Positions 22,280 to 37,200 of a stretch of DNA of 64,000 nucleotides are shown piece by piece. This stretch comes from Acanthacorydalis orientalis. Its lineage: Eukaryota > Arthropoda > Insecta > Megaloptera > Corydalidae. The stretch's first letter is position 1; every line of letters begins with the position of its first letter. Below the pieces are notes generated by a model. That model searched no databases and was not told the DNA's origin. It saw only the letters and a program-made list of their open reading frames with translations. Location: NCBI GenBank assembly GCA_034766995.1, contig CM068313.1, positions 9,286,461 to 9,350,460 on the forward strand. The letters run 5' to 3'. Both the position numbers and the translations under genes were made by a program.

Positions 22280-25200
22280 ATATCTATCGGTGTATAAAAT
22301 TAGATATTCGTCTCGATCGATTCGATTATTTTCTAAAAAGACCTTTCTTTGCTCAAAAAACCAATTTTTCAACCAGTTTTTCGGCCATAAGTAGTTGAAA
22401 TTAAGTGCGAAACGGCTCATATTGCACATCGTTAGATGCGTCTTAAAATTATCCATCGCGTGGTGTTACATTGGATTCGATTATTTTCCAAAAATACCTT
22501 ACTTTGCTCAAAAAACCAATTTTTCCAGCAGTTTTTCGGCCATAAGTATTCGAAATTAAGTTCGAAACGGCTCATATCGCACATCGTTAGATGCGTCTTA
22601 AAATTATCTATCGCGTGGTGTGCAATTCGATTCGATTATTTTCAAAAAAGACTTAAATTTACCCAAAAAACCCATTTTTCAAGCAGTTTTTCGGCCATAA
22701 ATAGTCGAAGTTAAGTGCTAAACGGCTCATATCGTACATCGTTAGATGCGTCTTAAAATTATCTATCGCGTGGTGTGCAATTCGATTCGATTATTTTCAA
22801 AAAAGACCTAAATTTACCCAAAAAACCCATTTTTTAAGCAGTTTTTTGGCCATAAATAGTCGAAATTAAGTGCGAAACGGCTCATATCGCACGTCGTTAG
22901 ATGCGTCTTAAAATTATCTATCGCGTGGTGTGCAATTCGATTCGATTATTTTCAAAAAAGACCTAAATTTACCCAAAAAACCCATTTTTTAAGCAGTTTT
23001 TCGGCCATAAATAGTCGAAATTAAGTGCGAAACGGCTCATATCGCACATCGTTAGATGCGTCTTAAAATTATCTATCGCGTGGTGTGCAATTCGATTCGA
23101 TTATTTTCAAAAAAGACCTAAATTTACCCAAAAAACCCATTTTTCAAGCAGTTTTTCGGCCATAAATAGTCGAAATTAAGTGCGAAACGGCTCATATCGC
23201 ACATCGTTAGATGCGTCTTAAAATTATCTATCGCGTGGTGTGCAATTCGATTCGATTATTTTCAAAAAAGACCTAAATTTACCCAAAAAACCCATTTTTT
23301 AAGCAGTTTTTCGGCCATAAATAGTCGAAATTAAGTGCGAAACGGCTCATATCGCACATCGTTAGATGCGTCTTAAAATTATCTATCGCGTGGTGTGCAA
23401 TTCGATTCGATTATTTTCAAAAAAGACCTAAATTTACCCAAAAAACCCATTTTTCAAGCAGTTTTTCGGCCATAAATAGTCGAAATTAAGTGCGAAACGG
23501 CTCATATCGCACATCGTTAGATGCGTCTTAAAATTATCTATCGCGTGGTGTGCAATTCGATTCGATTATTTTCAAAAAAGACCTAAATTTACCCAAAAAA
23601 CCCATTTTTCAAGCAGTTTTTCGGCCATAAATAGTCGAAATTAAGTGCGAAACGGCTCATATCGCACATCGTTAGATGCGTCTTAAAATTATCTATCGCG
23701 TGGTGTGCAATTCGATTCGATTATTTTCAAAAAAGACTTAAATTTACCCAAAAACCCATTTTTCAAGCAGTTTTTCGGCCATAAATAGTCGAATTTAAGT
23801 GCTAAACGGCTCATATCGTACATCGTTAGATGCGTCTTAAAATTATCTATCGCGTGGTGTTACATTGGATTCGATTATTTTCCAAAAATACCTTACTTTG
23901 CTCAAAAAACCAATTTTTCCAGCAGTTTTTCGGCCATAAGTATTCGAAATTAAGTTCGAAACGGCTCATATCGCACATCGTTAGATGCGTCTTAAAATTA
24001 TCTATCGCGTGGTGTGCAATTCGATTCGATTATTTTCAAAAAAGACCTAAATTTACCCAAAAAACCCATTTTTAAGCAGTTTTTCGGCCATAAATAGTCG
24101 AAATTAAGTGCGAAACGGCTCATATCGCACATCGTTAGATGCGTCTTAAAATTATCTATCGCGTGGTGTGCAATTCGATTCGATTATTTTCAAAAAAGAC
24201 CTAAATTTACCCAAAAAACCCATTTTTCAAGCAGTTTTTCGGCCATAAATAGTCGAAATTAAGTGCGAAACGGCTCATATCGCACATCGTTAGATGCGTC
24301 TTAAAATTATCTATCGCGTGGTGTGCAATTCGATTCGATTATTTTCAAAAAAGACCTAAATTTACCCAAAAAACCCATTTTTAAGCAGTTTTTCGGCCAT
24401 AAATAGTCGAAATTAAGTGCGAAACGGCTCATATCGCACATCGTTAGATGCGTCTTAAAATTATCTATCGCGTGGTGTGCAATTCGATTCGATTATTTTC
24501 AAAAAAGACCTAAATTTACCCAAAAAACCCATTTTTCAAGCAGTTTTTCGGCCATAAATAGTCGAAATTAAGTGCGAAACGGCTCATATCGCACATCGTT
24601 AGATGCGTCTTAAAATTATCTATCGCGTGGTGTGCAATTCGATTCGATTATTTTCAAAAAAGACTTAAATTTACCCAAAAACCCATTTTTCAAGCAGTTT
24701 TTCGGCCATAAATAGTCGAAGTTAAGTGCTAAACGGCTCATATCGTACATCGTTAGATGCGTCTTAAAATTATCTATCGCGTGGTGTGCAATTCGATTCG
24801 ATTATTTTCAAAAAAGACCTAAATTTACCCAAAAAACCCATTTTTCAAGCAGTTTTTCGGCCATAAATAGTCGAAATTAAGTGCGAAACGGCTCATATCG
24901 TACATCGTTAGATGCGTCTTAAAATTATCTATCGCGTGGTGTGCAATTCGATTCGATTATTTTCAAAAAAGACCTAAATTTACCCAAAAAACCCATTTTT
25001 CAAGCAGTTTTTCGGCCATAAATAGTCGAAATTAAGTGCGAAACGGCTCATATCGCACATCGTTAGATGCGTCTTAAAATTATCTATCGCGTGGTGTGCA
25101 ATTCGATTCGATTATTTTCAAAAAAGACCTAAATTTACCCAAAAAACCCATTTTTCAAGCAGTTTTTCGGCCATAAATAGTCGAAATTAAGTGCGAAACG

Positions 25201-28200
25201 GCTCATATCGCACATCGTTAGATGCGTCTTAAAATTATCTATCGCGTGGTGTGCAATTCGATTCGATTATTTTCAAAAAAGACCTAAATTTACCCAAAAA
25301 ACCCATTTTTCAAGCAGTTTTTCGGCCATAAATAGTCGAAATTAAGTGCGAAACGGCTCATATCGCACATCGTTAGATGCGTCTTAAAATTATCTATCGC
25401 GTGGTGTGCAATTCGATTCGATTATTTTCAAAAAAGACTTAAATTTACCCAAAAACCCATTTTTCAAGCAGTTTTTCGGCCATAAATAGTCGAATTTAAG
25501 TGCTAAACGGCTCATATCGTACATCGTTAGATGCGTCTTAAAATTATCTATCGCGTGGTGTTACATTGGATTCGATTATTTTCCAAAAATACCTTACTTT
25601 GCTCAAAAAACCAATTTTTCCAGCAGTTTTTCGGCCATAAGTATTCGAAATTAAGTTCGAAACGGCTCATATCGCACATCGTTAGATGCGTCTTAAAATT
25701 ATCTATCGCGTGGTGTGCAATTCGATTCGATTATTTTCAAAAAAGACCTAAATTTACCCAAAAAACCCATTTTTAAGCAGTTTTTCGGCCATAAATAGTC
25801 GAAATTAAGTGCGAAACGGCTCATATCGCACATCGTTAGATGCGTCTTAAAATTATCTATCGCGTGGTGTGCAATTCGATTCGATTATTTTCAAAAAAGA
25901 CCTAAATTTACCCAAAAAACCCATTTTTCAAGCAGTTTTTCGGCCATAAATAGTCGAAATTAAGTGCGAAACGGCTCATATCGCACATCGTTAGATGCGT
26001 CTTAAAATTATCTATCGCGTGGTGTGCAATTCGATTCGATTATTTTCAAAAAAGACCTAAATTTACCCAAAAAACCCATTTTTAAGCAGTTTTTCGGCCA
26101 TAAATAGTCGAAATTAAGTGCGAAACGGCTCATATCGCACATCGTTAGATGCGTCTTAAAATTATCTATCGCGTGGTGTGCAATTCGATTCGATTATTTT
26201 CAAAAAAGACCTAAATTTACCCAAAAAACCCATTTTTCAAGCAGTTTTTCGGCCATAAATAGTCGAAATTAAGTGCGAAACGGCTCATATCGCACATCGT
26301 TAGATGCGTCTTAAAATTATCTATCGCGTGGTGTGCAATTCGATTCGATTATTTTCAAAAAAGACTTAAATTTACCCAAAAACCCATTTTTCAAGCAGTT
26401 TTTCGGCCATAAATAGTCGAAGTTAAGTGCTAAACGGCTCATATCGTACATCGTTAGATGCGTCTTAAAATTATCTATCGCGTGGTGTGCAATTCGATTC
26501 GATTATTTTCAAAAAAGACCTAAATTTACCCAAAAAACCCATTTTTCAAGCAGTTTTTCGGCCATAAATAGTCGAAATTAAGTGCGAAACGGCTCATATC
26601 GTACATCGTTAGATGCGTCTTAAAATTATCTATCGCGTGGTGTGCAATTCGATTCGATTATTTTCAAAAAAGACCTAAATTTACCCAAAAAACCCATTTT
26701 TCAAGCAGTTTTTCGGCCATAAATAGTCGAAATTAAGTGCGAAACGGCTCATATCGCACATCGTTAGATGCGTCTTAAAATTATCTATCGCGTGGTGTGC
26801 AATTCGATTCGATTATTTTCAAAAAAGACCTAAATTTACCCAAAAAACCCATTTTTCAAGCAGTTTTTCGGCCATAAATAGTCGAAATTAAGTGCGAAAC
26901 GGCTCATATCGCACATCGTTAGATGCGTCTTAAAATTATCTATCGCGTGGTGTTACATTGGATTCGATTATTTTCCAAAAATACCTTACTTTGCTCAAAA
27001 AACCAATTTTTCCAGCAGTTTTTCGGCCATAAGTATTCGAAATTAAGATCGAAACGGCTCATATCGCACATCGTTAGATGCGTCTTAAAATTATCTATCG
27101 CGTGGTGTGCAATTCGATTCGATTATTTTCAAAAAAGACTTAAATTTACCCAAAAAACCCATTTTTCAAGCAGTTTTTCGGCCATAAATAGTCGAAGTTA
27201 AGTGCTAAACGGCTCATATCGTACATCGTTAGATGCGTCTTAAAATTATCTATCGCGTGGTGTGCAATTCGATTCGATTATTTTCAAAAAAGACCTAAAT
27301 TTACCCAAAAAACCCATTTTTCAAGCAGTTTTTCGGCCATAAATAGTCGAAATTAAGTGCGAAACGGCTCATATCGCACATCGTTAGATGCGTCTTAAAA
27401 TTATCTATCGCGTGGTGTGCAATTCGATTCGATTATTTTCAAAAAAGACCTAAATTTACCCAAAAAACCCATTTTTCAAGCAGTTTTTCGGCGATAAATA
27501 GTCGAAATTAAGTGCGAAACGGCTCATATTGTACATCGTTAGATGCGTCTTAAAATTATCTATCGCGTGGTGTGCAATTCGATTCGATTATTTTCAAAAA
27601 AGACCTAAATTTACCCAAAAAACCCATTTTTCAAGCAGTTTTTCGGCCATAAATAGTCGAAATTAAGTGCGAAACGGCTCATATCGCACATCGTTAGATG
27701 CGTCTTAAAATTATCTATCGCGTGGTGTTACATTGGATTCGATTATTTTCCAAAAATACCTTACTTTGCTCAAAAAACCAATTTTTCCAGCAGTTTTTCG
27801 GCCATAAGTATTCGAAATTAAGTTCGAAACGGCTCATATCGCACATCGTTAGATGCGTCTTAAAATTATCTATCGCGTGGTGTGCAATTCGATTCGATTA
27901 TTTTCAAAAAAGACCTAAATTTACCCAAAAAACCCATTTTTCAAGCAGTTTTTCGGCCATAAATAGTCGAAATTAAGTGCGAAACGGCTCATATCGCACA
28001 TCGTTAGATGCGTCTTAAAATTATCTATCGCGTGGTGTGCAATTCGATTCGATTATTTTCAAAAAAGACCTAAATTTACCCAAAAAACCCATTTTTAAGC
28101 AGTTTTTCGGCCATAAATAGTCGAAATTAAGTGCGAAACGGCTCATATCGCACATCGTTAGATGCGTCTTAAAATTATCTATCGCGTGGTGTGCAATTCG

Positions 28201-31200
28201 ATTCGATTATTTTCAAAAAAGACCTAAATTTACCCAAAAAACCCATTTTTCAAGCAGTTTTTCGGCCATAAATAGTCGAAATTAAGTGCGAAACGGCTCA
28301 TATCGCACATCGTTAGATGCGTCTTAAAATTATCTATCGCGTGGTGTGCAATTCGATTCGATTATTTTCAAAAAAGACTTAAATTTACCCAAAAACCCAT
28401 TTTTCAAGCAGTTTTTCGGCCATAAATAGTCGAATTTAAGTGCTAAACGGCTCATATCGTACATCGTTAGATGCGTCTTAAAATTATCTATCGCGTGGTG
28501 TGCAATTCGATTCGATTATTTTCAAAAAAGACCTAAATTTACCCAAAAAACCCATTTTTCAAGCAGTTTTTTGGCCATAAATAGTCGAAATTAAGTGCGA
28601 AACGGCTCATATCGCACATCGTTAGATGCGTCTTAAAATTATCTATCGCGTGGTGTTACATTGGATTCGATTATTTTCCAAAAATACCTTACTTTGCTCA
28701 AAAAACCAATTTTTCCAGCAGTTTTTCGGCCATAAGTATTCGAAATTAAGATCGAAACGGCTCATATCGCACATCGTTAGATGCGTCTTAAAATTATCTA
28801 TCGCGTGGTGTGCAATTCGATTCGATTATTTTCAAAAAAGACTTAAATTTACCCAAAAAACCCATTTTTCAAGCAGTTTTTCGGCCATAAATAGTCGAAG
28901 TTAAGTGCTAAACGGCTCATATCGTACATCGTTAGATGCGTCTTAAAATTATCTATCGCGTGGTGTGCAATTCGATTCGATTATTTTCAAAAAAGACCTA
29001 AATTTACCCAAAAAACCCATTTTTCAAGCAGTTTTTCGGCCATAAATAGTCGAAATTAAGTGCGAAACGGCTCATATCGCACATCGTTAGATGCGTCTTA
29101 AAATTATCTATCGCGTGGTGTGCAATTCGATTCGATTATTTTCAAAAAAGACCTAAATTTACCCAAAAAACCCATTTTTCAAGCAGTTTTTCGGCCATAA
29201 ATAGTCGAAATTAAGTGCGAAACGGCTCATATCGCACATCGTTAGATGCGTCTTAAAATTATCTATCGCGTGGTGTGCAATTCGATTCGATTATTTTCAA
29301 AAAAGACCTAAATTTACCCAAAAAACCCATTTTTCAAGCAGTTTTTCGGCCATAAATAGTCGAAATTAAGTGCGAAACGGCTCATATCGCACATCGTTAG
29401 ATGCGTCTTAAAATTATCTATCGCGTGGTGTGCAATTCGATTCGATTATTTTCAAAAAAGACTTAAATTTACCCAAAAACCCATTTTTCAAGCAGTTTTT
29501 CGGCCATAAATAGTCGAATTTAAGTGCTAAACGGCTCATATCGTACATCGTTAGATGCGTCTTAAAATTATCTATCGCGTGGTGTGCAATTCGATTCGAT
29601 TATTTTCAAAAAAGACCTAAATTTACCCAAAAAACCCATTTTTCAAGCAGTTTTTCGGCCATAAATAGTCGAAATTAAGTGCGAAACGGCTCATATCGCA
29701 CATCGTTAGATGCGTCTTAAAATTATCTATCGCGTGGTGTGCAATTCGATTCGATTATTTTCAAAAAAGACTTAAATTTACCCAAAAACCCATTTTTCAA
29801 GCAGTTTTTCGGCCATAAATAGTCGAATTTAAGTGCTAAACGGCTCATATCGTACATCGTTAGATGCGTCTTAAAATTATCTATCGCGTGGTGTTACATT
29901 GGATTCGATTATTTTCCAAAAATACCTTACTTTGCTCAAAAAACCAATTTTTCCAGCAGTTTTTCGGCCATAAGTATTCGAAATTAAGTTCGAAACGGCT
30001 CACATCGCACATCGTTAGATGCGTCTTAAAATTATCTATCGCGTGGTGTGCAATTCGATTCGATTATTTTCAAAAAAGACATAAATTTACCCAAAAAACC
30101 CATTTTTTAAGCAGTTTTTTGGCCATAAATAGTCGAAATTAAGTGCGAAACGGCTCATATCGCACGTCGTTAGATGCGTCTTAAAATTATCTATCGCGTG
30201 GTGTGCAATTCGATTCGATTATTTTCAAAAAAGACCTAAATTTACCCAAAAAACCCATTTTTCAAGCAGTTTTTCGGCCATAAATAGTCGAAATTAAGTG
30301 CGAAACGGCTCATATCGCACATCGTTAGATGCGTCTTAAAATTATCTATCGCGTGGTGTGCAATTCGATTCGATTATTTTCAAAAAAGACTTAAATTTAC
30401 CCAAAAACCCATTTTTCAAGCAGTTTTTCGGCCATAAATAGTCGAAGTTAAGTGCTAAACGGCTCATATCGTACATCGTTAGATGCGTCTTAAAATTATC
30501 TATCGCGTGGTGTGCAATTCGATTCGATTATTTTCAAAAAAGACCTAAATTTACCCAAAAAACCCATTTTTCAAGCAGTTTTTCGGCCATAAATAGTCGA
30601 AATTAAGTGCGAAACGGCTCATATCGTACATCGTTAGATGCGTCTTAAAATTATCTATCGCGTGGTGTGCAATTCGATTCGATTATTTTCAAAAAAGACC
30701 TAAATTTACCCAAAAAACCCATTTTTCAAGCAGTTTTTCGGCGATAAATAGTCGAAATTAAGTGCGAAACGGCTCATATTGTACATCGTTAGATGCGTCT
30801 TAAAATTATCTATCGCGTGGTGTGCAATTCGATTCGATTATTTTCAAAAAAGACCTAAATTTACCCAAAAAACCCATTTTTCAAGCAGTTTTTCGGCCAT
30901 AAATAGTCGAAATTAAGTGCGAAACGGCTCATATCGCACATCGTTAGATGCGTCTTAAAATTATCTATCGCGTGGTGTTACATTGGATTCGATTATTTTC
31001 CAAAAATACCTTACTTTGCTCAAAAAACCAATTTTTCCAGCAGTTTTTCGGCCATAAGTATTCGAAATTAAGTTCGAAACGGCTCATATCGCACATCGTT
31101 AGATGCGTCTTAAAATTATCTATCGCGTGGTGTGCAATTCGATTCGATTATTTTCAAAAAAGACCTAAATTTACCCAAAAAACCCATTTTTCAAGCAGTT

Positions 31201-34200
31201 TTTCGGCCATAAATAGTCGAAATTAAGTGCGAAACGGCTCATATCGCACATCGTTAGATGCGTCTTAAAATTATCTATCGCGTGGTGTGCAATTCGATTC
31301 GATTATTTTCAAAAAAGACCTAAATTTACCCAAAAAACCCATTTTTAAGCAGTTTTTCGGCCATAAATAGTCGAAATTAAGTGCGAAACGGCTCATATCG
31401 CACATCGTTAGATGCGTCTTAAAATTATCTATCGCGTGGTGTGCAATTCGATTCGATTATTTTCAAAAAAGACTTAAATTTACCCAAAAACCCATTTTTC
31501 AAGCAGTTTTTCGGCCATAAATAGTCGAATTTAAGTGCTAAACGGCTCATATCGTACATCGTTAGATGCGTCTTAAAATTATCTATCGCGTGGTGTGCAA
31601 TTCGATTCGATTATTTTCAAAAAAGACCTAAATTTACCCAAAAAACCCATTTTTCAAGCAGTTTTTTGGCCATAAATAGTCGAAATTAAGTGCGAAACGG
31701 CTCATATCGCACATCGTTAGATGCGTCTTAAAATTATCTATCGCGTGGTGTTACATTGGATTCGATTATTTTCCAAAAATACCTTACTTTGCTCAAAAAA
31801 CCAATTTTTCCAGCAGTTTTTCGGCCATAAGTATTCGAAATTAAGATCGAAACGGCTCATATCGCACATCGTTAGATGCGTCTTAAAATTATCTATCGCG
31901 TGGTGTGCAATTCGATTCGATTATTTTCAAAAAAGACTTAAATTTACCCAAAAAACCCATTTTTCAAGCAGTTTTTCGGCCATAAATAGTCGAAGTTAAG
32001 TGCTAAACGGCTCATATCGTACATCGTTAGATGCGTCTTAAAATTATCTATCGCGTGGTGTGCAATTCGATTCGATTATTTTCAAAAAAGACTTAAATTT
32101 ACCCAAAAACCCATTTTTCAAGCAGTTTTTCGGCCATAAATAGTCGAATTTAAGTGCTAAACGGCTCATATCGTACATCGTTAGATGCGTCTTAAAATTA
32201 TCTATCGCGTGGTGTTACATTGGATTCGATTATTTTCCAAAAATACCTTACTTTGCTCAAAAAACCAATTTTTCCAGCAGTTTTTCGGCCATAAGTATTC
32301 GAAATTAAGTTCGAAACGGCTCATATCGCACATCGTTAGATGCGTCTTAAAATTATCTATCGCGTGGTGTGCAATTCGATTCGATTATTTTCAAAAAAGA
32401 CCTAAATTTACCCAAAAAACCCATTTTTAAGCAGTTTTTCGGCCATAAATAGTCGAAATTAAGTGCGAAACGGCTCATATCGCACATCGTTAGATGCGTC
32501 TTAAAATTATCTATCGCGTGGTGTGCAATTCGATTCGATTATTTTCAAAAAAGACCTAAATTTACCCAAAAAACCCATTTTTCAAGCAGTTTTTCGGCCA
32601 TAAATAGTCGAAATTAAGTGCGAAACGGCTCATATCGCACATCGTTAGATGCGTCTTAAAATTATCTATCGCGTGGTGTGCAATTCGATTCGATTATTTT
32701 CAAAAAAGACCTAAATTTACCCAAAAAACCCATTTTTAAGCAGTTTTTCGGCCATAAATAGTCGAAATTAAGTGCGAAACGGCTCATATCGCACATCGTT
32801 AGATGCGTCTTAAAATTATCTATCGCGTGGTGTGCAATTCGATTCGATTATTTTCAAAAAAGACCTAAATTTACCCAAAAAACCCATTTTTCAAGCAGTT
32901 TTTCGGCCATAAATAGTCGAAATTAAGTGCGAAACGGCTCATATCGCACATCGTTAGATGCGTCTTAAAATTATCTATCGCGTGGTGTGCAATTCGATTC
33001 GATTATTTTCAAAAAAGACTTAAATTTACCCAAAAACCCATTTTTCAAGCAGTTTTTCGGCCATAAATAGTCGAAGTTAAGTGCTAAACGGCTCATATCG
33101 TACATCGTTAGATGCGTCTTAAAATTATCTATCGCGTGGTGTGCAATTCGATTCGATTATTTTCAAAAAAGACCTAAATTTACCCAAAAAACCCATTTTT
33201 CAAGCAGTTTTTCGGCCATAAATAGTCGAAATTAAGTGCGAAACGGCTCATATCGTACATCGTTAGATGCGTCTTAAAATTATCTATCGCGTGGTGTGCA
33301 ATTCGATTCGATTATTTTCAAAAAAGACCTAAATTTACCCAAAAAACCCATTTTTCAAGCAGTTTTTCGGCGATAAATAGTCGAAATTAAGTGCGAAACG
33401 GCTCATATTGTACATCGTTAGATGCGTCTTAAAATTATCTATCGCGTGGTGTGCAATTCGATTCGATTATTTTCAAAAAAGACCTAAATTTACCCAAAAA
33501 ACCCATTTTTCAAGCAGTTTTTCGGCCATAAATAGTCGAAATTAAGTGCGAAACGGCTCATATCGCACATCGTTAGATGCGTCTTAAAATTATCTATCGC
33601 GTGGTGTGCAATTCGATTCGATTATTTTCAAAAAAGACCTAAATTTACCCAAAAAACCCATTTTTAAGCAGTTTTTCGGCCATAAATAGTCGAAATTAAG
33701 TGCGAAACGGCTCATATCGCACATCGTTAGATGCGTCTTAAAATTATCTATCGCGTGGTGTGCAATTCGATTCGATTATTTTCAAAAAAGACCTAAATTT
33801 ACCCAAAAAACCCATTTTTCAAGCAGTTTTTCGGCCATAAATAGTCGAAATTAAGTGCGAAACGGCTCATATCGCACATCGTTAGATGCGTCTTAAAATT
33901 ATCTATCGCGTGGTGTGCAATTCGATTCGATTATTTTCAAAAAAGACTTAAATTTACCCAAAAACCCATTTTTCAAGCAGTTTTTCGGCCATAAATAGTC
34001 GAATTTAAGTGCTAAACGGCTCATATCGTACATCGTTAGATGCGTCTTAAAATTATCTATCGCGTGGTGTGCAATTCGATTCGATTATTTTCAAAAAAGA
34101 CCTAAATTTACCCAAAAAACCCATTTTTCAAGCAGTTTTTTGGCCATAAATAGTCGAAATTAAGTGCGAAACGGCTCATATCGCACATCGTTAGATGCGT

Positions 34201-37200
34201 CTTAAAATTATCTATCGCGTGGTGTTACATTGGATTCGATTATTTTCCAAAAATACCTTACTTTGCTCAAAAAACCAATTTTTCCAGCAGTTTTTCGGCC
34301 ATAAGTATTCGAAATTAAGATCGAAACGGCTCATATCGCACATCGTTAGATGCGTCTTAAAATTATCTATCGCGTGGTGTGCAATTCGATTCGATTATTT
34401 TCAAAAAAGACTTAAATTTACCCAAAAAACCCATTTTTCAAGCAGTTTTTCGGCCATAAATAGTCGAAGTTAAGTGCTAAACGGCTCATATCGTACATCG
34501 TTAGATGCGTCTTAAAATTATCTATCGCGTGGTGTGCAATTCGATTCGATTATTTTCAAAAAAGACCTAAATTTACCCAAAAAACCCATTTTTCAAGCAG
34601 TTTTTCGGCCATAAATAGTCGAAATTAAGTGCGAAACGGCTCATATCGCACATCGTTAGATGCGTCTTAAAATTATCTATCGCGTGGTGTGCAATTCGAT
34701 TCGATTATTTTCAAAAAAGACCTAAATTTACCCAAAAAACCCATTTTTCAAGCAGTTTTTCGGCCATAAATAGTCGAAATTAAGTGCGAAACGGCTCATA
34801 TCGCACATCGTTAGATGCGTCTTAAAATTATCTATCGCGTGGTGTGCAATTCGATTCGATTATTTTCAAAAAAGACCTAAATTTACCCAAAAAACCCATT
34901 TTTCAAGCAGTTTTTCGGCCATAAATAGTCGAAATTAAGTGCGAAACGGCTCATATCGCACATCGTTAGATGCGTCTTAAAATTATCTATCGCGTGGTGT
35001 GCAATTCGATTCGATTATTTTCAAAAAAGACTTAAATTTACCCAAAAACCCATTTTTCAAGCAGTTTTTCGGCCATAAATAGTCGAATTTAAGTGCTAAA
35101 CGGCTCATATCGTACATCGTTAGATGCGTCTTAAAATTATCTATCGCGTGGTGTGCAATTCGATTCGATTATTTTCAAAAAAGACCTAAATTTACCCAAA
35201 AAACCCATTTTTCAAGCAGTTTTTCGGCCATAAATAGTCGAAATTAAGTGCGAAACGGCTCATATCGCACATCGTTAGATGCGTCTTAAAATTATCTATC
35301 GCGTGGTGTTACATTGGATTCGATTATTTTCCAAAAATACCTTACTTTGCTCAAAAAACCAATTTTTCCAGCAGTTTTTCGGCCATAAGTATTCGAAATT
35401 AAGTTCGAAACGGCTCATATCGCACATCGTTAGATGCGTCTTAAAATTATCTATCGCGTGGTGTGCAATTCGATTCGATTATTTTCAAAAAAGACCTAAA
35501 TTTACCCAAAAAACCAATTTTTCAAGCAGTTTTTCGGCCATAAATAGTCGAAATTAAGTGCGAAACGGCTCATATCGTACATCGTTAGATGCGTCTTAAA
35601 ATTATCTATCGCGTGGTGTGCAATTCGATTCGATTATTTTCAAAAAAGACCTAAATTTACCCAAAAAACCCATTTTTTAAGCAGTTTTTCGGCCATAAAT
35701 AGTCGAAATTAAGTGCGAAACGGCTCATATCGCACATCGTTAGATGCGTCTTAAAATTATCTATCGCGTGGTGTTACATTGGATTCGATTATTTTCCAAA
35801 AATACCTTACTTTGCTCAAAAAACCAATTTTTCCAGCAGTTTTTCGGCCATAAGTATTCGAAATTAAGATCGAAACGGCTCATATCGCACATCGTTAGAT
35901 GCGTCTTAAAATTATCTATCGCGTGGTGTGCAATTCGATTCGATTATTTTCAAAAAAGACTTAAATTTACCCAAAAAACCCATTTTTCAAGCAGTTTTTC
36001 GGCCATAAATAGTCGAAGTTAAGTGCTAAACGGCTCATATCGTACATCGTTAGATGCGTCTTAAAATTATCTATCGCGTGGTGTGCAATTCGATTCGATT
36101 ATTTTCAAAAAAGACCTAAATTTACCCAAAAAACCCATTTTTCAAGCAGTTTTTCGGCCATAAATAGTCGAAATTAAGTGCGAAACGGCTCATATCGCAC
36201 ATCGTTAGATGCGTCTTAAAATTATCTATCGCGTGGTGTGCAATTCGATTCGATTATTTTCAAAAAAGACCTAAATTTACCCAAAAAACCCATTTTTCAA
36301 GCAGTTTTTCGGCCATAAATAGTCGAAATTAAGTGCGAAACGGCTCATATCGCACATCGTTAGATGCGTCTTAAAATTATCTATCGCGTGGTGTTACATT
36401 GGATTCGATTATTTTCCAAAAATACCTTACTTTGCTCAAAAAACCAATTTTTCCAGCAGTTTTTCGGCCATAAGTATTCGAAATTAAGTTCGAAACGGCT
36501 CATATCGCACATCGTTAGATGCGTCTTAAAATTATCTATCGCGTGGTGTGCAATTCGATTCGATTATTTTCAAAAAAGACCTAAATTTACCCAAAAAACC
36601 AATTTTTCAAGCAGTTTTTCGGCCATAAATAGTCGAAATTAAGTGCGAAACGGCTCATATCGTACATCGTTAGATGCGTCTTAAAATTATCTATCGCGTG
36701 GTGTGCAATTCGATTCGATTATTTTCAAAAAAGACCTAAATTTACCCAAAAAACCCATTTTTTAAGCAGTTTTTCGGCCATAAATAGTCGAAATTAAGTG
36801 CGAAACGGCTCATATCGCACATCGTTAGATGCGTCTTAAAATTATCTATCGCGTGGTGTTACATTGGATTCGATTATTTTCCAAAAATACCTTACTTTGC
36901 TCAAAAAACCAATTTTTCCAGCAGTTTTTCGGCCATAAGTATTCGAAATTAAGATCGAAACGGCTCATATCGCACATCGTTAGATGCGTCTTAAAATTAT
37001 CTATCGCGTGGTGTGCAATTCGATTCGATTATTTTCAAAAAAGACTTAAATTTACCCAAAAAACCCATTTTTCAAGCAGTTTTTCGGCCATAAATAGTCG
37101 AAGTTAAGTGCTAAACGGCTCATATCGTACATCGTTAGATGCGTCTTAAAATTATCTATCGCGTGGTGTGCAATTCGATTCGATTATTTTCAAAAAAGAC

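Noticed and set aside
22436..37107. About 15 near-identical 81- to 92-codon open frames on the + strand
   Set aside because: Each starts in a type A monomer and reads through 1.5-1.8 copies of the 155-bp satellite. Identity follows the DNA repeat, stops fall where other subtypes begin, and there is no start context or codon pattern of a gene.
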